From: Mariprofundaceae bacterium
GTDB lineage: Bacteria; Pseudomonadota; Zetaproteobacteria; Mariprofundales; Mariprofundaceae
Length of the DNA: 5,657 nucleotides
Direction of reading: 5' to 3'
Assembly: GCA_030950865.1 (NCBI GenBank)
Contig: JAUZQR010000161.1
Coordinates: forward strand, 1-5,657
Shown: piece by piece, positions 1 to 5,657 of the stretch
Layout of the letters: every line of letters starts with the position of its first letter
Numbering within the stretch: the first letter of the stretch is position 1
Notes under the pieces: generated by a model
Databases searched by the model: none
Seen by the model: the letters and a program-made list of their open reading frames with translations, nothing else
What the model was told of the DNA's origin: nothing
Position numbers and translations under genes: made by a program

Positions 1-716
1 ATCAAATCCGCAGCATTTAATGTTTGACCACGTAAGTCTTTATTATCATCGGATAACAATGCCAAATAGGCAGGTGTGATGCTTTCAGCCAGTGGAACTT
101 CTGTAGGCAATAGCCCTGGATAAGCGCGTTTGAACAATTCAGTGCGTACACGCCCTGGATTTAAGGTATTAAAGCGGTATGATTTATCAGGGTGCTCACC
201 TTGCCACATCGCAGCCACATAGCCGAGTGCACGCTTAGCAAAACCATAGGCATGCCAGTTGTTTTGATTATCGTCAATCATATCGCAGGTGGTAAATACA
301 ATCGATGCAGCCTCAGCACGACGCAACAGTGGCAGCATGATTTGCGTGAGCATATTCGGCGCTGTCAGATGAATGTCCAAGATGCCGCGAAAAATATCGG
401 CTTTAATGTATTGTAAAGGGGTACAGCGATCAAAGGAGCCCGCGCAATGCACCAATCCATCCAAATGGGGAATTTGGTCTTTTAAAGCCAGAAATAATTT
501 ACCGTAATCATCAAAGTGGGTGAGATCAAATGGGATGCATAAACAACGCCCACCAAGCTCTTCAATGCGTGTCTGGGTCACGCTCAAAGCATCTTCATTG
601 CGACCAAGTGCAATCACACTGGCGCCTTCTGCACCCAATGCAGCAGCTACTTGCTGACCCATGCCATCGGTTGCACCTGTGACCATGATGATTTTATTTT
701 CAAAGCGTTTTGACAT
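1..716 (-). CDS. YciK-like short-chain dehydrogenase/reductase, C-terminus cut by window edge
   Basis: This is a classical-type SDR with a Rossmann fold, expected to be a cytosolic NAD(P)(H)-dependent oxidoreductase of unknown substrate. It resembles E. coli YciK from memory. The 238 visible residues show the dinucleotide motif TGATDGMG (13-20), GRN (38-40) after the second strand, where Arg39 suggests NADP(H) preference, FDLT (63-66), HCAG (90-93) at the usual NNAG position, YGFAK (157-161) as the YxxxK pair, and NPG (186-188). The catalytic Ser position (13 before Tyr157) is Cys144, and the helix-4 Asn position aligns to His116, so activity may be altered. The ATG at 716-714 follows GGGGAG with six bases between. 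The frame stays open to base 1. The family is usually near 250 residues, so only a short C-terminal piece is missing. It is divergent from ettA. Family assignment is firm; substrate and exact orthology are not. Confidence 0.9.
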   Translation of the reverse strand, partial: MSKRFENKIIMVTGATDGMGQQVAAALGAEGASVIALGRNEDALSVTQTRIEELGGRCLCIPFDLTHFDDYGKLFLALKDQIPHLDGLVHCAGSFDRCTPLQYIKADIFRGILDIHLTAPNMLTQIMLPLLRRAEAASIVFTTCDMIDDNQNNWHAYGFAKRALGYVAAMWQGEHPDKSYRFNTLNPGRVRTELFKRAYPGLLPTEVPLAESITPAYLALLSDDNKDLRGQTLNAADL

Positions 717-722
717 GCAAAT

Positions 723-728
723 CTCCCC
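723..728 (-). promoter_or_regulatory. Ribosome binding site of the SDR gene
   Basis: Read on the minus strand this is GGGGAG, six bases ahead of the ATG at 716-714. It supports that start codon and the reading direction of a gene whose stop lies outside the window. Confidence 0.75.
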
Positions 729-809
729 ATATTCCCTCTTGCCGCGAGATATTAACCATAGAAGGCAAAGAGCGCACATAGAATTTTATGATTCGTTTTT
801 TTAGCGTGG

Positions 810-818
810 TGTTATGCT
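810..818 (+). promoter_or_regulatory. Candidate extended -10 promoter for ettA
   Basis: TGTTATGCT matches the extended -10 form TGnTATnnT, with TATGCT at 813-818. No good -35 is seen 16-18 bases upstream, which an extended -10 can tolerate. Transcription would start near 825, giving a leader of about 35 bases. This is pattern recognition only. Confidence 0.4.
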
Positions 819-858
819 TCGCATGAATCTACAAAAAATGAATGAATAGAGGTAACAC

Positions 859-2529
859 ATGGCAGAACATCAGCATATTTTTTCGATGCAGGGCGTTGGC
901 AAGGTTGTCGATGGTAAAAAAGAGATTTTAAAGGATATTTATTTATCTTTTTATCCAGGCGCGAAGATTGGTGTGTTGGGTCTAAATGGTTCGGGTAAAT
1001 CGACATTGCTAAAAATCATGGCTGGTTTGGATACCGATATTTTGGGTGAAGCGCGCCCAGCCCCACGTATTAAGATTGGTTATTTGGCGCAAGAGCCAGC
1101 ACTTGATGAGAGCAAAGATGTGCGTGGCAATGTCGAAGAAGCCGTGCAAGAGATGAAAGATGCTTTGTCCGAATTGGATGCGGTATACGCCGCTTATGCT
1201 GAGCCTGACGCGGATTTTGATGCTATTGCCAAGAAACAAGCGCAGTTAGAAGATTTTATTGAAGCTGGTGATGGACATAATTTGGATAGAAAGCTTGGCA
1301 TTGCTGCTGATGCTTTGCGCTTGCCTGATTGGGATGCTGATGTATCGAAACTATCGGGAGGGGAGCGTCGCCGTGTGGCACTTTGTAAGCTTTTGCTATC
1401 CAACCCAGATATGTTGCTTTTGGATGAGCCAACCAACCATTTGGATGCGGAATCGGTAGCATGGTTGGAGCGTTTTCTGCATGATTTTACAGGTACAGTG
1501 GTTGCCGTAACCCATGATAGGTATTTTTTGGACAATGTTGCAGGTTGGATTTTGGAGCTGGATCGTGGCAAAGGCATTCCATTTGAAGGTAACTATTCAT
1601 CTTGGCTTGAGCAAAAAGAGAAACGCCTAGCAGTTGAAGAAAAGCAAGAGTCTTCGCGTCAAAAAGCTATGAAACAAGAGCTTGAATGGGTGCGTCAAGG
1701 CGCCAAAGGTCGCCATGCTAAATCCAAAGCACGTTTGAAAGCCTTTGATGAGTTATCTAGCAAAGAAGCGCAAGAACGCAATGCTACCAAGCAGATTTAT
1801 ATTCCTGTGGCGGAGCGTTTGGGTGATATTGTGATTAAAGCCGAACATGTTGTGAAAGGTTATGGCGATAGAGTGCTTTATGATGATATGAATTTTAATC
1901 TTCCGCGTGGCGGTATTGTCGGTGTGATTGGTGCCAATGGTGCAGGTAAAACCACACTATTTCGCATGATTACAGGTGAAGAAAAACCTGATTCAGGTGA
2001 ATTGACCATTGGTGAAACAGTGCAAATTGCCTGTGTGGACCAGTCACGTGATGCCCTTGATGGGGATAAAACCGTTTGGGAAGAAATCTCAGGTGGTACA
2101 GATACCATGATGTTAGGCAATGTTGAAGTGCCTTCGCGTGCGTATTGTGGTCGTTTTAACTTTAAAGGCGGCGATCAGCAGAAGAAAATTAAATTGCTCT
2201 CGGGTGGTGAACGCAATCGTGTGCATTTGGCGAAGATGCTGAAAGAGGGTGGCAATGTCTTGTTACTCGATGAGCCGACCAATGATTTGGATGTGGAAAC
2301 TTTGCGTGCGCTTGAAGAAGCACTTCTTGATTTTGCAGGCTGTGCCGTCGTAATTTCGCATGATAGATGGTTCTTGGATCGTATTGCGACGCATATTCTC
2401 GCCTATGAAGATGAAGGGCATATTGAATGGTTTGAAGGCAACTTTGAAGAATATGAAAAAGATAAAGAGCGTCGGCTGGGTAAAGATGCGACGCAGCCGC
2501 ATCGGATTAAATATAAGAAGCTAGTGTAA
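859..2529 (+). CDS. ettA: Energy-dependent translational throttle protein EttA (ABC-F ATPase)
   Basis: EttA is a soluble ABC-F protein. In E. coli it binds the ribosomal E site and gates entry into elongation according to the ATP/ADP balance. This 556-residue protein nearly equals E. coli EttA in length (555) and follows it closely throughout. Domain 1 has Walker [10 protein letters not shown] (41-49), signature LSGGE (165-169), Walker B LLLDEP with Glu190, and switch His219. The insert around 95-140, between Walker A and the signature, matches the EttA arm that contacts L1 and tRNA. The basic linker (about 250-320, with [20 protein letters not shown]) is the P-site tRNA interaction motif. 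Domain 2 has Walker [10 protein letters not shown] (358-366), LSGGE (447-451), LLLDEP with Glu472, and ISHD (499-502). Both ATP sites look intact. The ATG follows GAGGT (849-853) by five bases. A terminator follows the stop directly, so ettA is probably transcribed alone. It is not an antibiotic-resistance ABC-F by its linker. Confidence 0.97.
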   Translation: MAEHQHIFSMQGVGKVVDGKKEILKDIYLSFYPGAKIGVLGLNGSGKSTLLKIMAGLDTDILGEARPAPRIKIGYLAQEPALDESKDVRGNVEEAVQEMKDALSELDAVYAAYAEPDADFDAIAKKQAQLEDFIEAGDGHNLDRKLGIAADALRLPDWDADVSKLSGGERRRVALCKLLLSNPDMLLLDEPTNHLDAESVAWLERFLHDFTGTVVAVTHDRYFLDNVAGWILELDRGKGIPFEGNYSSWLEQKEKRLAVEEKQESSRQKAMKQELEWVRQGAKGRHAKSKARLKAFDELSSKEAQERNATKQIYIPVAERLGDIVIKAEHVVKGYGDRVLYDDMNFNLPRGGIVGVIGANGAGKTTLFRMITGEEKPDSGELTIGETVQIACVDQSRDALDGDKTVWEEISGGTDTMMLGNVEVPSRAYCGRFNFKGGDQQKKIKLLSGGERNRVHLAKMLKEGGNVLLLDEPTNDLDVETLRALEEALLDFAGCAVVISHDRWFLDRIATHILAYEDEGHIEWFEGNFEEYEKDKERRLGKDATQPHRIKYKKLV

Positions 2530-2533
2530 TATG

Positions 2534-2567
2534 AAAGCCCATTTAGAGAAACCTAAGTGGGCTTTTT
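2534..2567 (+). terminator. Rho-independent terminator of ettA
   Basis: A 13-base-pair stem pairs 2534-2546 with 2553-2565, including one T-G wobble, around a six-base loop (AGAAAC). It ends in TTTTT (2563-2567). The stem begins five bases after the ettA stop. The A-run on the left arm could also give weak termination from the other strand. Confidence 0.88.
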
Positions 2568-2596
2568 ATGTTTAAGATACATGGAGGAAGTAAGTA

Positions 2597-2722
2597 TTGA
2601 AGGTTATCTATGTAGGCAAGAACAGTGGTAAAGGAAATGATGGCTGTGGGGGGGAAGGTTTTATTGCTTTGCATGATAATAATTGGAATGGTAATCCCCC
2701 CCCCCCCTCAAAAAAAAGATGA
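2597..2722 (+). CDS. Possible small ORF, 41 residues, TTG start, unknown function
   Basis: I do not recognise this product. The frame opens with TTG at 2597-2599, nine bases after a strong GGAGG (2583-2587). A TAA at 2591-2593 closes the frame upstream, and the ORF stops at TGA (2720-2722). The peptide starts MKVIYVGKNSGKGNDG, is rich in Gly and Asn in the middle, then has four consecutive Pro coded by the C12 run and a basic end SKKR. There is no signal peptide or membrane segment. It lies between two intrinsic terminators, which would suit an independent short transcript, but no promoter is evident in the 29 bases between the first terminator and the TTG. Insertion or loss of one C would change the tail to 51 or 46 residues in total. 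It could equally be a gene remnant or a chance ORF. Confidence 0.3.
   Translation: MKVIYVGKNSGKGNDGCGGEGFIALHDNNWNGNPPPPSKKR
2696..2707. repeat. Homopolymeric C12 tract
   Basis: Twelve consecutive C in a region of moderate GC, followed two bases later by eight A (2710-2717). A G7 run at 2648-2654 could pair with part of it. Tracts of this length are prone to slippage and mediate phase variation in several bacteria. The count could also be affected by sequencing error. Confidence 0.9.
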
Positions 2723-2756
2723 TGAGTGTGGTTGTTAATCAACTAGACTGAATGAT

Positions 2757-2787
2757 AAAAAGGCGAGCCGTTTGGTTAGCCTTTTTT
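2757..2787 (+). terminator. Rho-independent terminator without an assigned gene
   Basis: AAAAAGGC (2757-2764) pairs with GCCTTTTT (2779-2786), and inside a one-base mismatch AGCC (2766-2769) pairs with GGTT (2774-2777, one wobble) around a GTTT loop. A T6 run ends at 2787. The symmetric A and T runs make it potentially bidirectional. The ettA transcript should already have ended upstream, so it either serves the small ORF region or acts as a backup. Confidence 0.75.
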
Positions 2788-2818
2788 GTTTTAGCGGCGC
2801 AAATCTTAAAAATAAAAC

Positions 2819-2831
2819 AGTCTGTTAGACT
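2819..2831. repeat. Short inverted repeat AGTCT-GTT-AGACT
   Basis: Perfect five-base arms separated by GTT, about 140 bases ahead of secB. It could be an operator or simply chance; no T-run follows, so it is not a terminator. Confidence 0.35.
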
Positions 2832-2968
2832 AGAGCCATGCCAATAGTTTAAAAAACGCTCATATTCGGAAATTTGCGAGTTTTCTCATTTCATAAATGC
2901 TGAAAAGAAATTATTCTGATAGCATTCGCCAAGCAAATAATATGATATAAATGATGATGGAGTTGTGA

Positions 2969-3451
2969 ATGTCGAACAATGATACTGCCAGTGCAGAAGC
3001 ACCAATTTTTAGCTTGCAACGTGTGTATGTGAAGGATATTTCTTTTGAAAACCCCAATGCGCCCGAAGTGTTTAATAGGGTAGGTACACCACCAAAAATT
3101 GAAATGAATCTTGGACTGTCAAACAGGCAGGTAAACGACGAGCATTGGGAAGTATCCTTAAAGGTTGCTGCGACTACGCGTGACCAAGAAAGTAATGATT
3201 TACTGTTTGAAATTGAGGTAGAACATGCTGCTGTATTTTTTATGCAGAATATTCCTGCTGAGCATATCCCAACCTTACTTGCGGTTGATTGCCCAACCAT
3301 TCTTTTTCCGTATACCCGTCAAATTGTAAGTCAATTAACTGTCGATGGTGGTTTTATGCCATTTATGTTGGAGCCTGTTAATTTTAGAGGGATTTATGAA
3401 AATCAGCTTCAACAACAAACAGCAGAAAAAGAGGGCGCGACTGTTCAATAG
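2969..3451 (+). CDS. secB: Protein-export chaperone SecB
   Basis: SecB is a cytosolic homotetrameric chaperone that holds precursor proteins unfolded and delivers them to SecA for Sec-dependent export. At 160 residues it is about the family length (E. coli 155), with a slightly longer N-terminus. Recognisable blocks are VYVKDISFENPNAP (19-32), CPTILFPYTRQ (108-118), and EPVNF (135-139) followed by the Gln-rich C-terminal helix. Asp23 and Glu27 correspond to E. coli Asp20 and Glu24, which contact the SecA zinc-binding tail, so SecA docking looks preserved. The ATG is six bases after GGAG (2959-2962). An overlapping GTG at 2965 is out of frame and ignored. In E. coli secB sits with grxC and gpsA, whereas here it precedes recJ. 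No clear terminator lies in the 73 bases to recJ. Confidence 0.96.
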   Translation: MSNNDTASAEAPIFSLQRVYVKDISFENPNAPEVFNRVGTPPKIEMNLGLSNRQVNDEHWEVSLKVAATTRDQESNDLLFEIEVEHAAVFFMQNIPAEHIPTLLAVDCPTILFPYTRQIVSQLTVDGGFMPFMLEPVNFRGIYENQLQQQTAEKEGATVQ

Positions 3452-3524
3452 GCGTTGTATTGTAGTTGTTTTTATAAATATCTGGAAAATAGTCATAAAA
3501 AATTAAAAGGTTGGATAAATCATA

Positions 3525-5240
3525 GTGCAATTGCCTGACAATTTAACAGTACGTGGTAAGAAAGTGTCATGGCGGCATGAAGCTTTACAAGCCGATGAAC
3601 CATTGCTTGCTTGGGATGGACTATTAAAAGCGCGAGGCTTGCATGCTTCGGATGCATACTTCTCGCCAAAGCTATCAGAGCTCCCCAACCCTTTTGACAT
3701 GCAAGATATGATAAAGGCTGCTGAACGTGTGGTTGCGGCTGTATTAGCAAGTGAGCGGATTCATATTTTTGGTGATTTTGATTGTGATGGCGTATCTGGC
3801 ACAGCGATTTTAACTGAAGCCTTACAAGCGGCTGGAGCAAGCGTTACATTCTCTATTCCGCACCGTGCCGATGATGGGCATGGCATTGGTGTTGAGCCTG
3901 TGCGTGAAGCTGTTGAACGAGGTGTGCACTTGGGTATCAGTGTCGATACTGGCACAACATGTTTTGATGCGTGTGATGCGGCGGTTGAGCTGGGTTTTGA
4001 TTTGATTGTAAGTGATCATCACTTACCAGAACAATCCCCTGAAGAAACATTGCCCAAAGCCTTTGCATTACTTAATCCTGCACGTGAAGATTGTGGTTTT
4101 GCAGATAGAAAGCTTTGTGGAACAGGGGTGGCTTTCTTTTTATTGATGGCTGTCTGGAAGTTGTTGTCTGAGCAGGGCAAACGCCCAGATTATGATTTAC
4201 GTACACTGCTCGATCGTGTGGCTGTAGCTACGATTGCTGATGTGATGGATTTGGTCGGTGTGAATCGCATCTTGGTTTATCATGGTCTGCAACGGCTCAA
4301 TACACAGCCATGTGTTGGCATGAGCGCATTGATGAAGGTAGCACGCGTAAAATCAGCAGTAACCGCTGAAACCATTGGCTTTTATTTGGCTCCGCGCATC
4401 AATGCGGCAGGGCGTATGCGGCATGGCGAAGAGGCGATGCGTTTGCTTTGTACACAAGATATTAGTGAAGCAGAGCATTTGGCAGGTGTGTTGGATGAGA
4501 CAAACAAACAGCGCCGTAAGGTTGAGGCTGAGGTGTTTAAACAAGCTGAATTGATGCTTGGAGATGCACACACTTTGGCAGTCAATCATAAAGACTGGCA
4601 TGCTGGCGTGGTAGGTTTGGCGGCAGGGCGTTTGGCACGCAAACATGGGCGACCAGCAGCGGTGGGCTTTATTGATGGTAATAATAATATTCGGGTGTCG
4701 CTGCGCGGTGTTTCAGGCTTTCACATTGGCAACTTACTGCATGCTTGTTCAGATTTTCTTGAAGGCTTTGGTGGTCATGCTGGCGCTGGTGGAGGCTCGA
4801 TTAAAGCGGGTAAATGGACTGCATTTGTTGCAGCTTTTGCGAAGGCGATTCAAGAGCAAGAAAGTGGTGAAAATCAGCATATGGATTGTTTGGTGGATGG
4901 TGTGTTGGGATTGCAGGCTATGCATGTAGGTTTGGCAGAGCGCTTACAACGCTTTGAACCGATTGGACGTGGAAACCCTGCTTGTACATGGTTGCTCAAA
5001 GATGTGCATATTGCTGAGCGTAAAGATTTGAAAGGTGGTGTGATGCGCTTAAGTCTGAGTGATGGGCATCGTTATGTGCCGAGTATTGTGTTTGGTGGCG
5101 GTGCTTTGAGTGATTCTTTGCAGGCTGGGCAAGTGGTTTCTGTGCTTGGGCAATTAAAGGTGGATGATTGGCGTGGCAATGGTGCGATTCAGTTTGTGGT
5201 GGAAGATGTGATTGATAGCGTGGTTGAAAATATTACATAG
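3525..5240 (+). CDS. recJ: Single-stranded-DNA-specific exonuclease RecJ
   Basis: RecJ is a Mn2+/Mg2+-dependent 5'-to-3' single-strand DNA exonuclease acting in the RecF pathway, mismatch repair and base-excision repair. At 571 residues it matches E. coli (577). The DHH domain shows GDFDCDG (83-89) with metal-binding Asp84, Asp86 and Asp88, DDGHGIG (116-122), VDTG (140-143), and SDHH (163-166). Next come PRINAAGRM (290-298), the DHHA1 block with WHAGVVGLAAGRL (358-370) and GGHAGAGG (416-423), and a C-terminal OB-fold region with FEPIGRGNP (477-485). All metal ligands appear present. The start is GTG at 3525; a TAA at 3516-3518 closes the frame just upstream and the next start-like codon is TTG at 3531. 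The Shine-Dalgarno is weak (GGAT 3513-3516, or AAAAGG 3505-3510), so expression may be low or coupled to secB. prfB follows after 45 bases. Confidence 0.96.
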   Translation: MQLPDNLTVRGKKVSWRHEALQADEPLLAWDGLLKARGLHASDAYFSPKLSELPNPFDMQDMIKAAERVVAAVLASERIHIFGDFDCDGVSGTAILTEALQAAGASVTFSIPHRADDGHGIGVEPVREAVERGVHLGISVDTGTTCFDACDAAVELGFDLIVSDHHLPEQSPEETLPKAFALLNPAREDCGFADRKLCGTGVAFFLLMAVWKLLSEQGKRPDYDLRTLLDRVAVATIADVMDLVGVNRILVYHGLQRLNTQPCVGMSALMKVARVKSAVTAETIGFYLAPRINAAGRMRHGEEAMRLLCTQDISEAEHLAGVLDETNKQRRKVEAEVFKQAELMLGDAHTLAVNHKDWHAGVVGLAAGRLARKHGRPAAVGFIDGNNNIRVSLRGVSGFHIGNLLHACSDFLEGFGGHAGAGGGSIKAGKWTAFVAAFAKAIQEQESGENQHMDCLVDGVLGLQAMHVGLAERLQRFEPIGRGNPACTWLLKDVHIAERKDLKGGVMRLSLSDGHRYVPSIVFGGGALSDSLQAGQVVSVLGQLKVDDWRGNGAIQFVVEDVIDSVVENIT

Positions 5241-5275
5241 AACCATATCTTGCGATAAGTTTTTTAGGTGGTTTT

Positions 5276-5279
5276 GGAG
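5276..5279 (+). promoter_or_regulatory. Ribosome binding site of prfB
   Basis: GGAG lies six bases ahead of the ATG at 5286-5288. It decides the start of a reading frame that a simple ORF scan would drop, because an in-frame TGA follows after only 28 codons. Confidence 0.75.
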
Positions 5280-5285
5280 TCAAAG

Positions 5286-5657
5286 ATGAGTATTGAAGAT
5301 CAAATAGCAGGCTTTAGAACGCGCACAGAAGATTATGGCAAGCGTTTGGATGCGCTGCGGAGGTCACTTTGACATTGATAGCAAAAAAGAAGACCTCATT
5401 GAGTTAAGCGCACGTATTGAAGACCCTACATTGTGGGACGACCCAGCCAAAGCACAGGAAATTATGCAGCAAAAAGCTAGGCTTGAGCAGGCAGTAAAAA
5501 AACATGAAGATGCAACATCGAATTTGGAAGAAGCCTCGATGTTTTTTGAAATGGGCATGGATGAAGATGATCAGGATTCTCAATTAGAAGCAGTGGCTGT
5601 ACTTGATACGGTTCAAGCAGCCATTGAAGGTTTGGAATTGGCTCAGATGCTCGGTGG
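5286..5657 (+). CDS. prfB: Peptide chain release factor 2 with programmed +1 frameshift, 3' end cut by window
   Basis: RF2 recognises UAA and UGA stop codons in the ribosomal A site and triggers peptide release. The zero frame runs from ATG 5286 through Leu28 (CTT 5367-5369) to TGA 5370-5372. Skipping T5370 gives GAC (Asp29) and an open frame to the window end. The joined product begins MSIEDQIAGFRTRTEDYGKR, then LRRSLDIDSKK across the shift, and continues with EDPTLWDDPAKAQ, which aligns with DYDAKK and EQPDVWNEPERAQ of E. coli RF2. The 123 visible residues form the N-terminal helical domain. The SPF and GGQ motifs would lie beyond the edge; full RF2 is about 365 residues. It follows recJ by 45 bases, as in E. 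coli, where lysS comes next. The frameshift makes synthesis respond to RF2 level. Confidence 0.95.
5359..5373 (+). promoter_or_regulatory. prfB programmed +1 frameshift signal
   Basis: GGAGG (5359-5363), the three-base spacer TCA, then CTT TGA C (5367-5373). The spacing from the Shine-Dalgarno-like element to the slippery CTT is the same as in E. coli prfB, where AGGGGG precedes TAT CTT TGA C. Slow UGA reading when RF2 is scarce allows the P-site Leu tRNA to slip from CUU to UUU, restoring the RF2 frame; abundant RF2 terminates at the UGA. Confidence 0.96.

Larger units (their letters stand above)
717..858. other. Divergent intergenic region between the SDR gene and ettA
   Basis: These 142 bases must carry promoters for both the leftward SDR gene and the rightward ettA. 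The best rightward candidate is an extended -10 at 810-818. For the leftward gene I see only weak AT-rich candidates without a recognisable -35, so none is called. ATGC-TTC-GCAT at 814-824 is a short dyad overlapping the ettA -10; with four-base arms it may be chance. Confidence 0.6.
2530..2968. other. Intergenic region between ettA and secB (439 bases)
   Basis: In order this gap holds the ettA terminator, a possible small ORF (2597-2722) with a seven-G and a twelve-C run, a second intrinsic terminator (2757-2787), a small dyad (2819-2831), and an AT-rich leader of about 140 bases before secB. The leader should contain the secB promoter. The nearest -10-like hexamer is TATGAT (2941-2946) but no convincing -35 accompanies it. 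A near-palindrome CGGAAATTTGCG (2867-2878, one mismatched pair) also lies there. No tRNA or known riboswitch is recognised. Confidence 0.6.

Noticed and set aside
192..416. A 74-codon plus-strand ORF at the left end
   Set aside because: It is antisense to the SDR gene, whose motifs run through this interval on the minus strand.
1194..1577. A 127-codon ORF on the minus strand within ettA
   Set aside because: It lies wholly antisense to strongly conserved EttA sequence, and its predicted protein has no recognisable motif. It is a shadow of codon bias in ettA.
2543..2674. A 43-codon minus-strand ORF across the gap after ettA
   Set aside because: It has no Shine-Dalgarno ahead of its ATG and ends inside the ettA terminator. 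The opposite-strand ORF with GGAGG is the better candidate.
2911..3300. A 129-codon ORF on the minus strand overlapping secB
   Set aside because: It is antisense to a clear SecB coding region, with a composition typical of reverse-strand shadows. It does not resemble any family I know.
3520..3840. A 106-codon minus-strand ORF at the start of recJ
   Set aside because: It is antisense to the RecJ N-terminus and catalytic motif I; no independent support.
3525..5240. A DHH-family phosphodiesterase acting on cyclic dinucleotides or nanoRNA as an alternative to RecJ
   Set aside because: The 571-residue length, the OB-fold region with FEPIGRGNP, and the position before prfB fit RecJ. NrnA and GdpP-type proteins have different lengths or domain layouts.
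5370..5372. The in-frame TGA read as evidence that prfB is a pseudogene
   Set aside because: The stop is the conserved programmed frameshift site with correct spacing, and RF2 homology continues in the +1 frame without further damage.
1..5657. A previously undescribed defence, mobile or biosynthetic system
   Set aside because: All five sizeable genes belong to known families (four housekeeping genes and a short-chain dehydrogenase), and no direct-repeat arrays, integrase, transposase or toxin-antitoxin pair is visible. Only the small ORF with the C12 tract remains unexplained.

Overview
The window looks like an ordinary chromosomal segment from a proteobacterium of moderate GC content (mid-40s percent by eye). 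It carries SecB, an export chaperone mostly confined to Proteobacteria. It also has a close EttA homologue, and recJ is followed directly by prfB, the order found in E. coli and many relatives. The genus cannot be fixed from the sequence alone. No phage, transposon, CRISPR array, rRNA or tRNA is visible.

Layout. Bases 1-716 (minus strand) hold most of a YciK-like short-chain dehydrogenase whose C-terminus lies beyond the window. A 142-base divergent gap (717-858) separates it from ettA (859-2529, plus strand), an ABC-F ATPase acting on the ribosome. A strong intrinsic terminator follows ettA at once. A 439-base gap then runs to secB. It contains a possible 41-codon ORF with a good ribosome binding site and a TTG start, a run of twelve C, a second terminator, and a small dyad ahead of secB. 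secB (2969-3451), recJ (3525-5240) and prfB (5286 to the window end) are co-oriented with gaps of 73 and 45 bases and no clear terminator between them, so they may be co-transcribed.

Function. The identified genes are housekeeping: translation control (EttA, release factor 2), protein export (SecB) and single-strand DNA degradation in repair (RecJ). prfB keeps the classic autoregulatory +1 frameshift: a Shine-Dalgarno-like element, three bases, then CTT TGA C. The reading frame is therefore interrupted on purpose and is not broken.

Points worth a second look are: the dehydrogenase, where two of the four classical catalytic positions (Asn and Ser) appear as His and Cys while Tyr and Lys are kept; the poly-C tract inside a small ORF flanked by two terminators; and the secB-recJ linkage. 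I found no convincing evidence of a wholly new multi-gene system.
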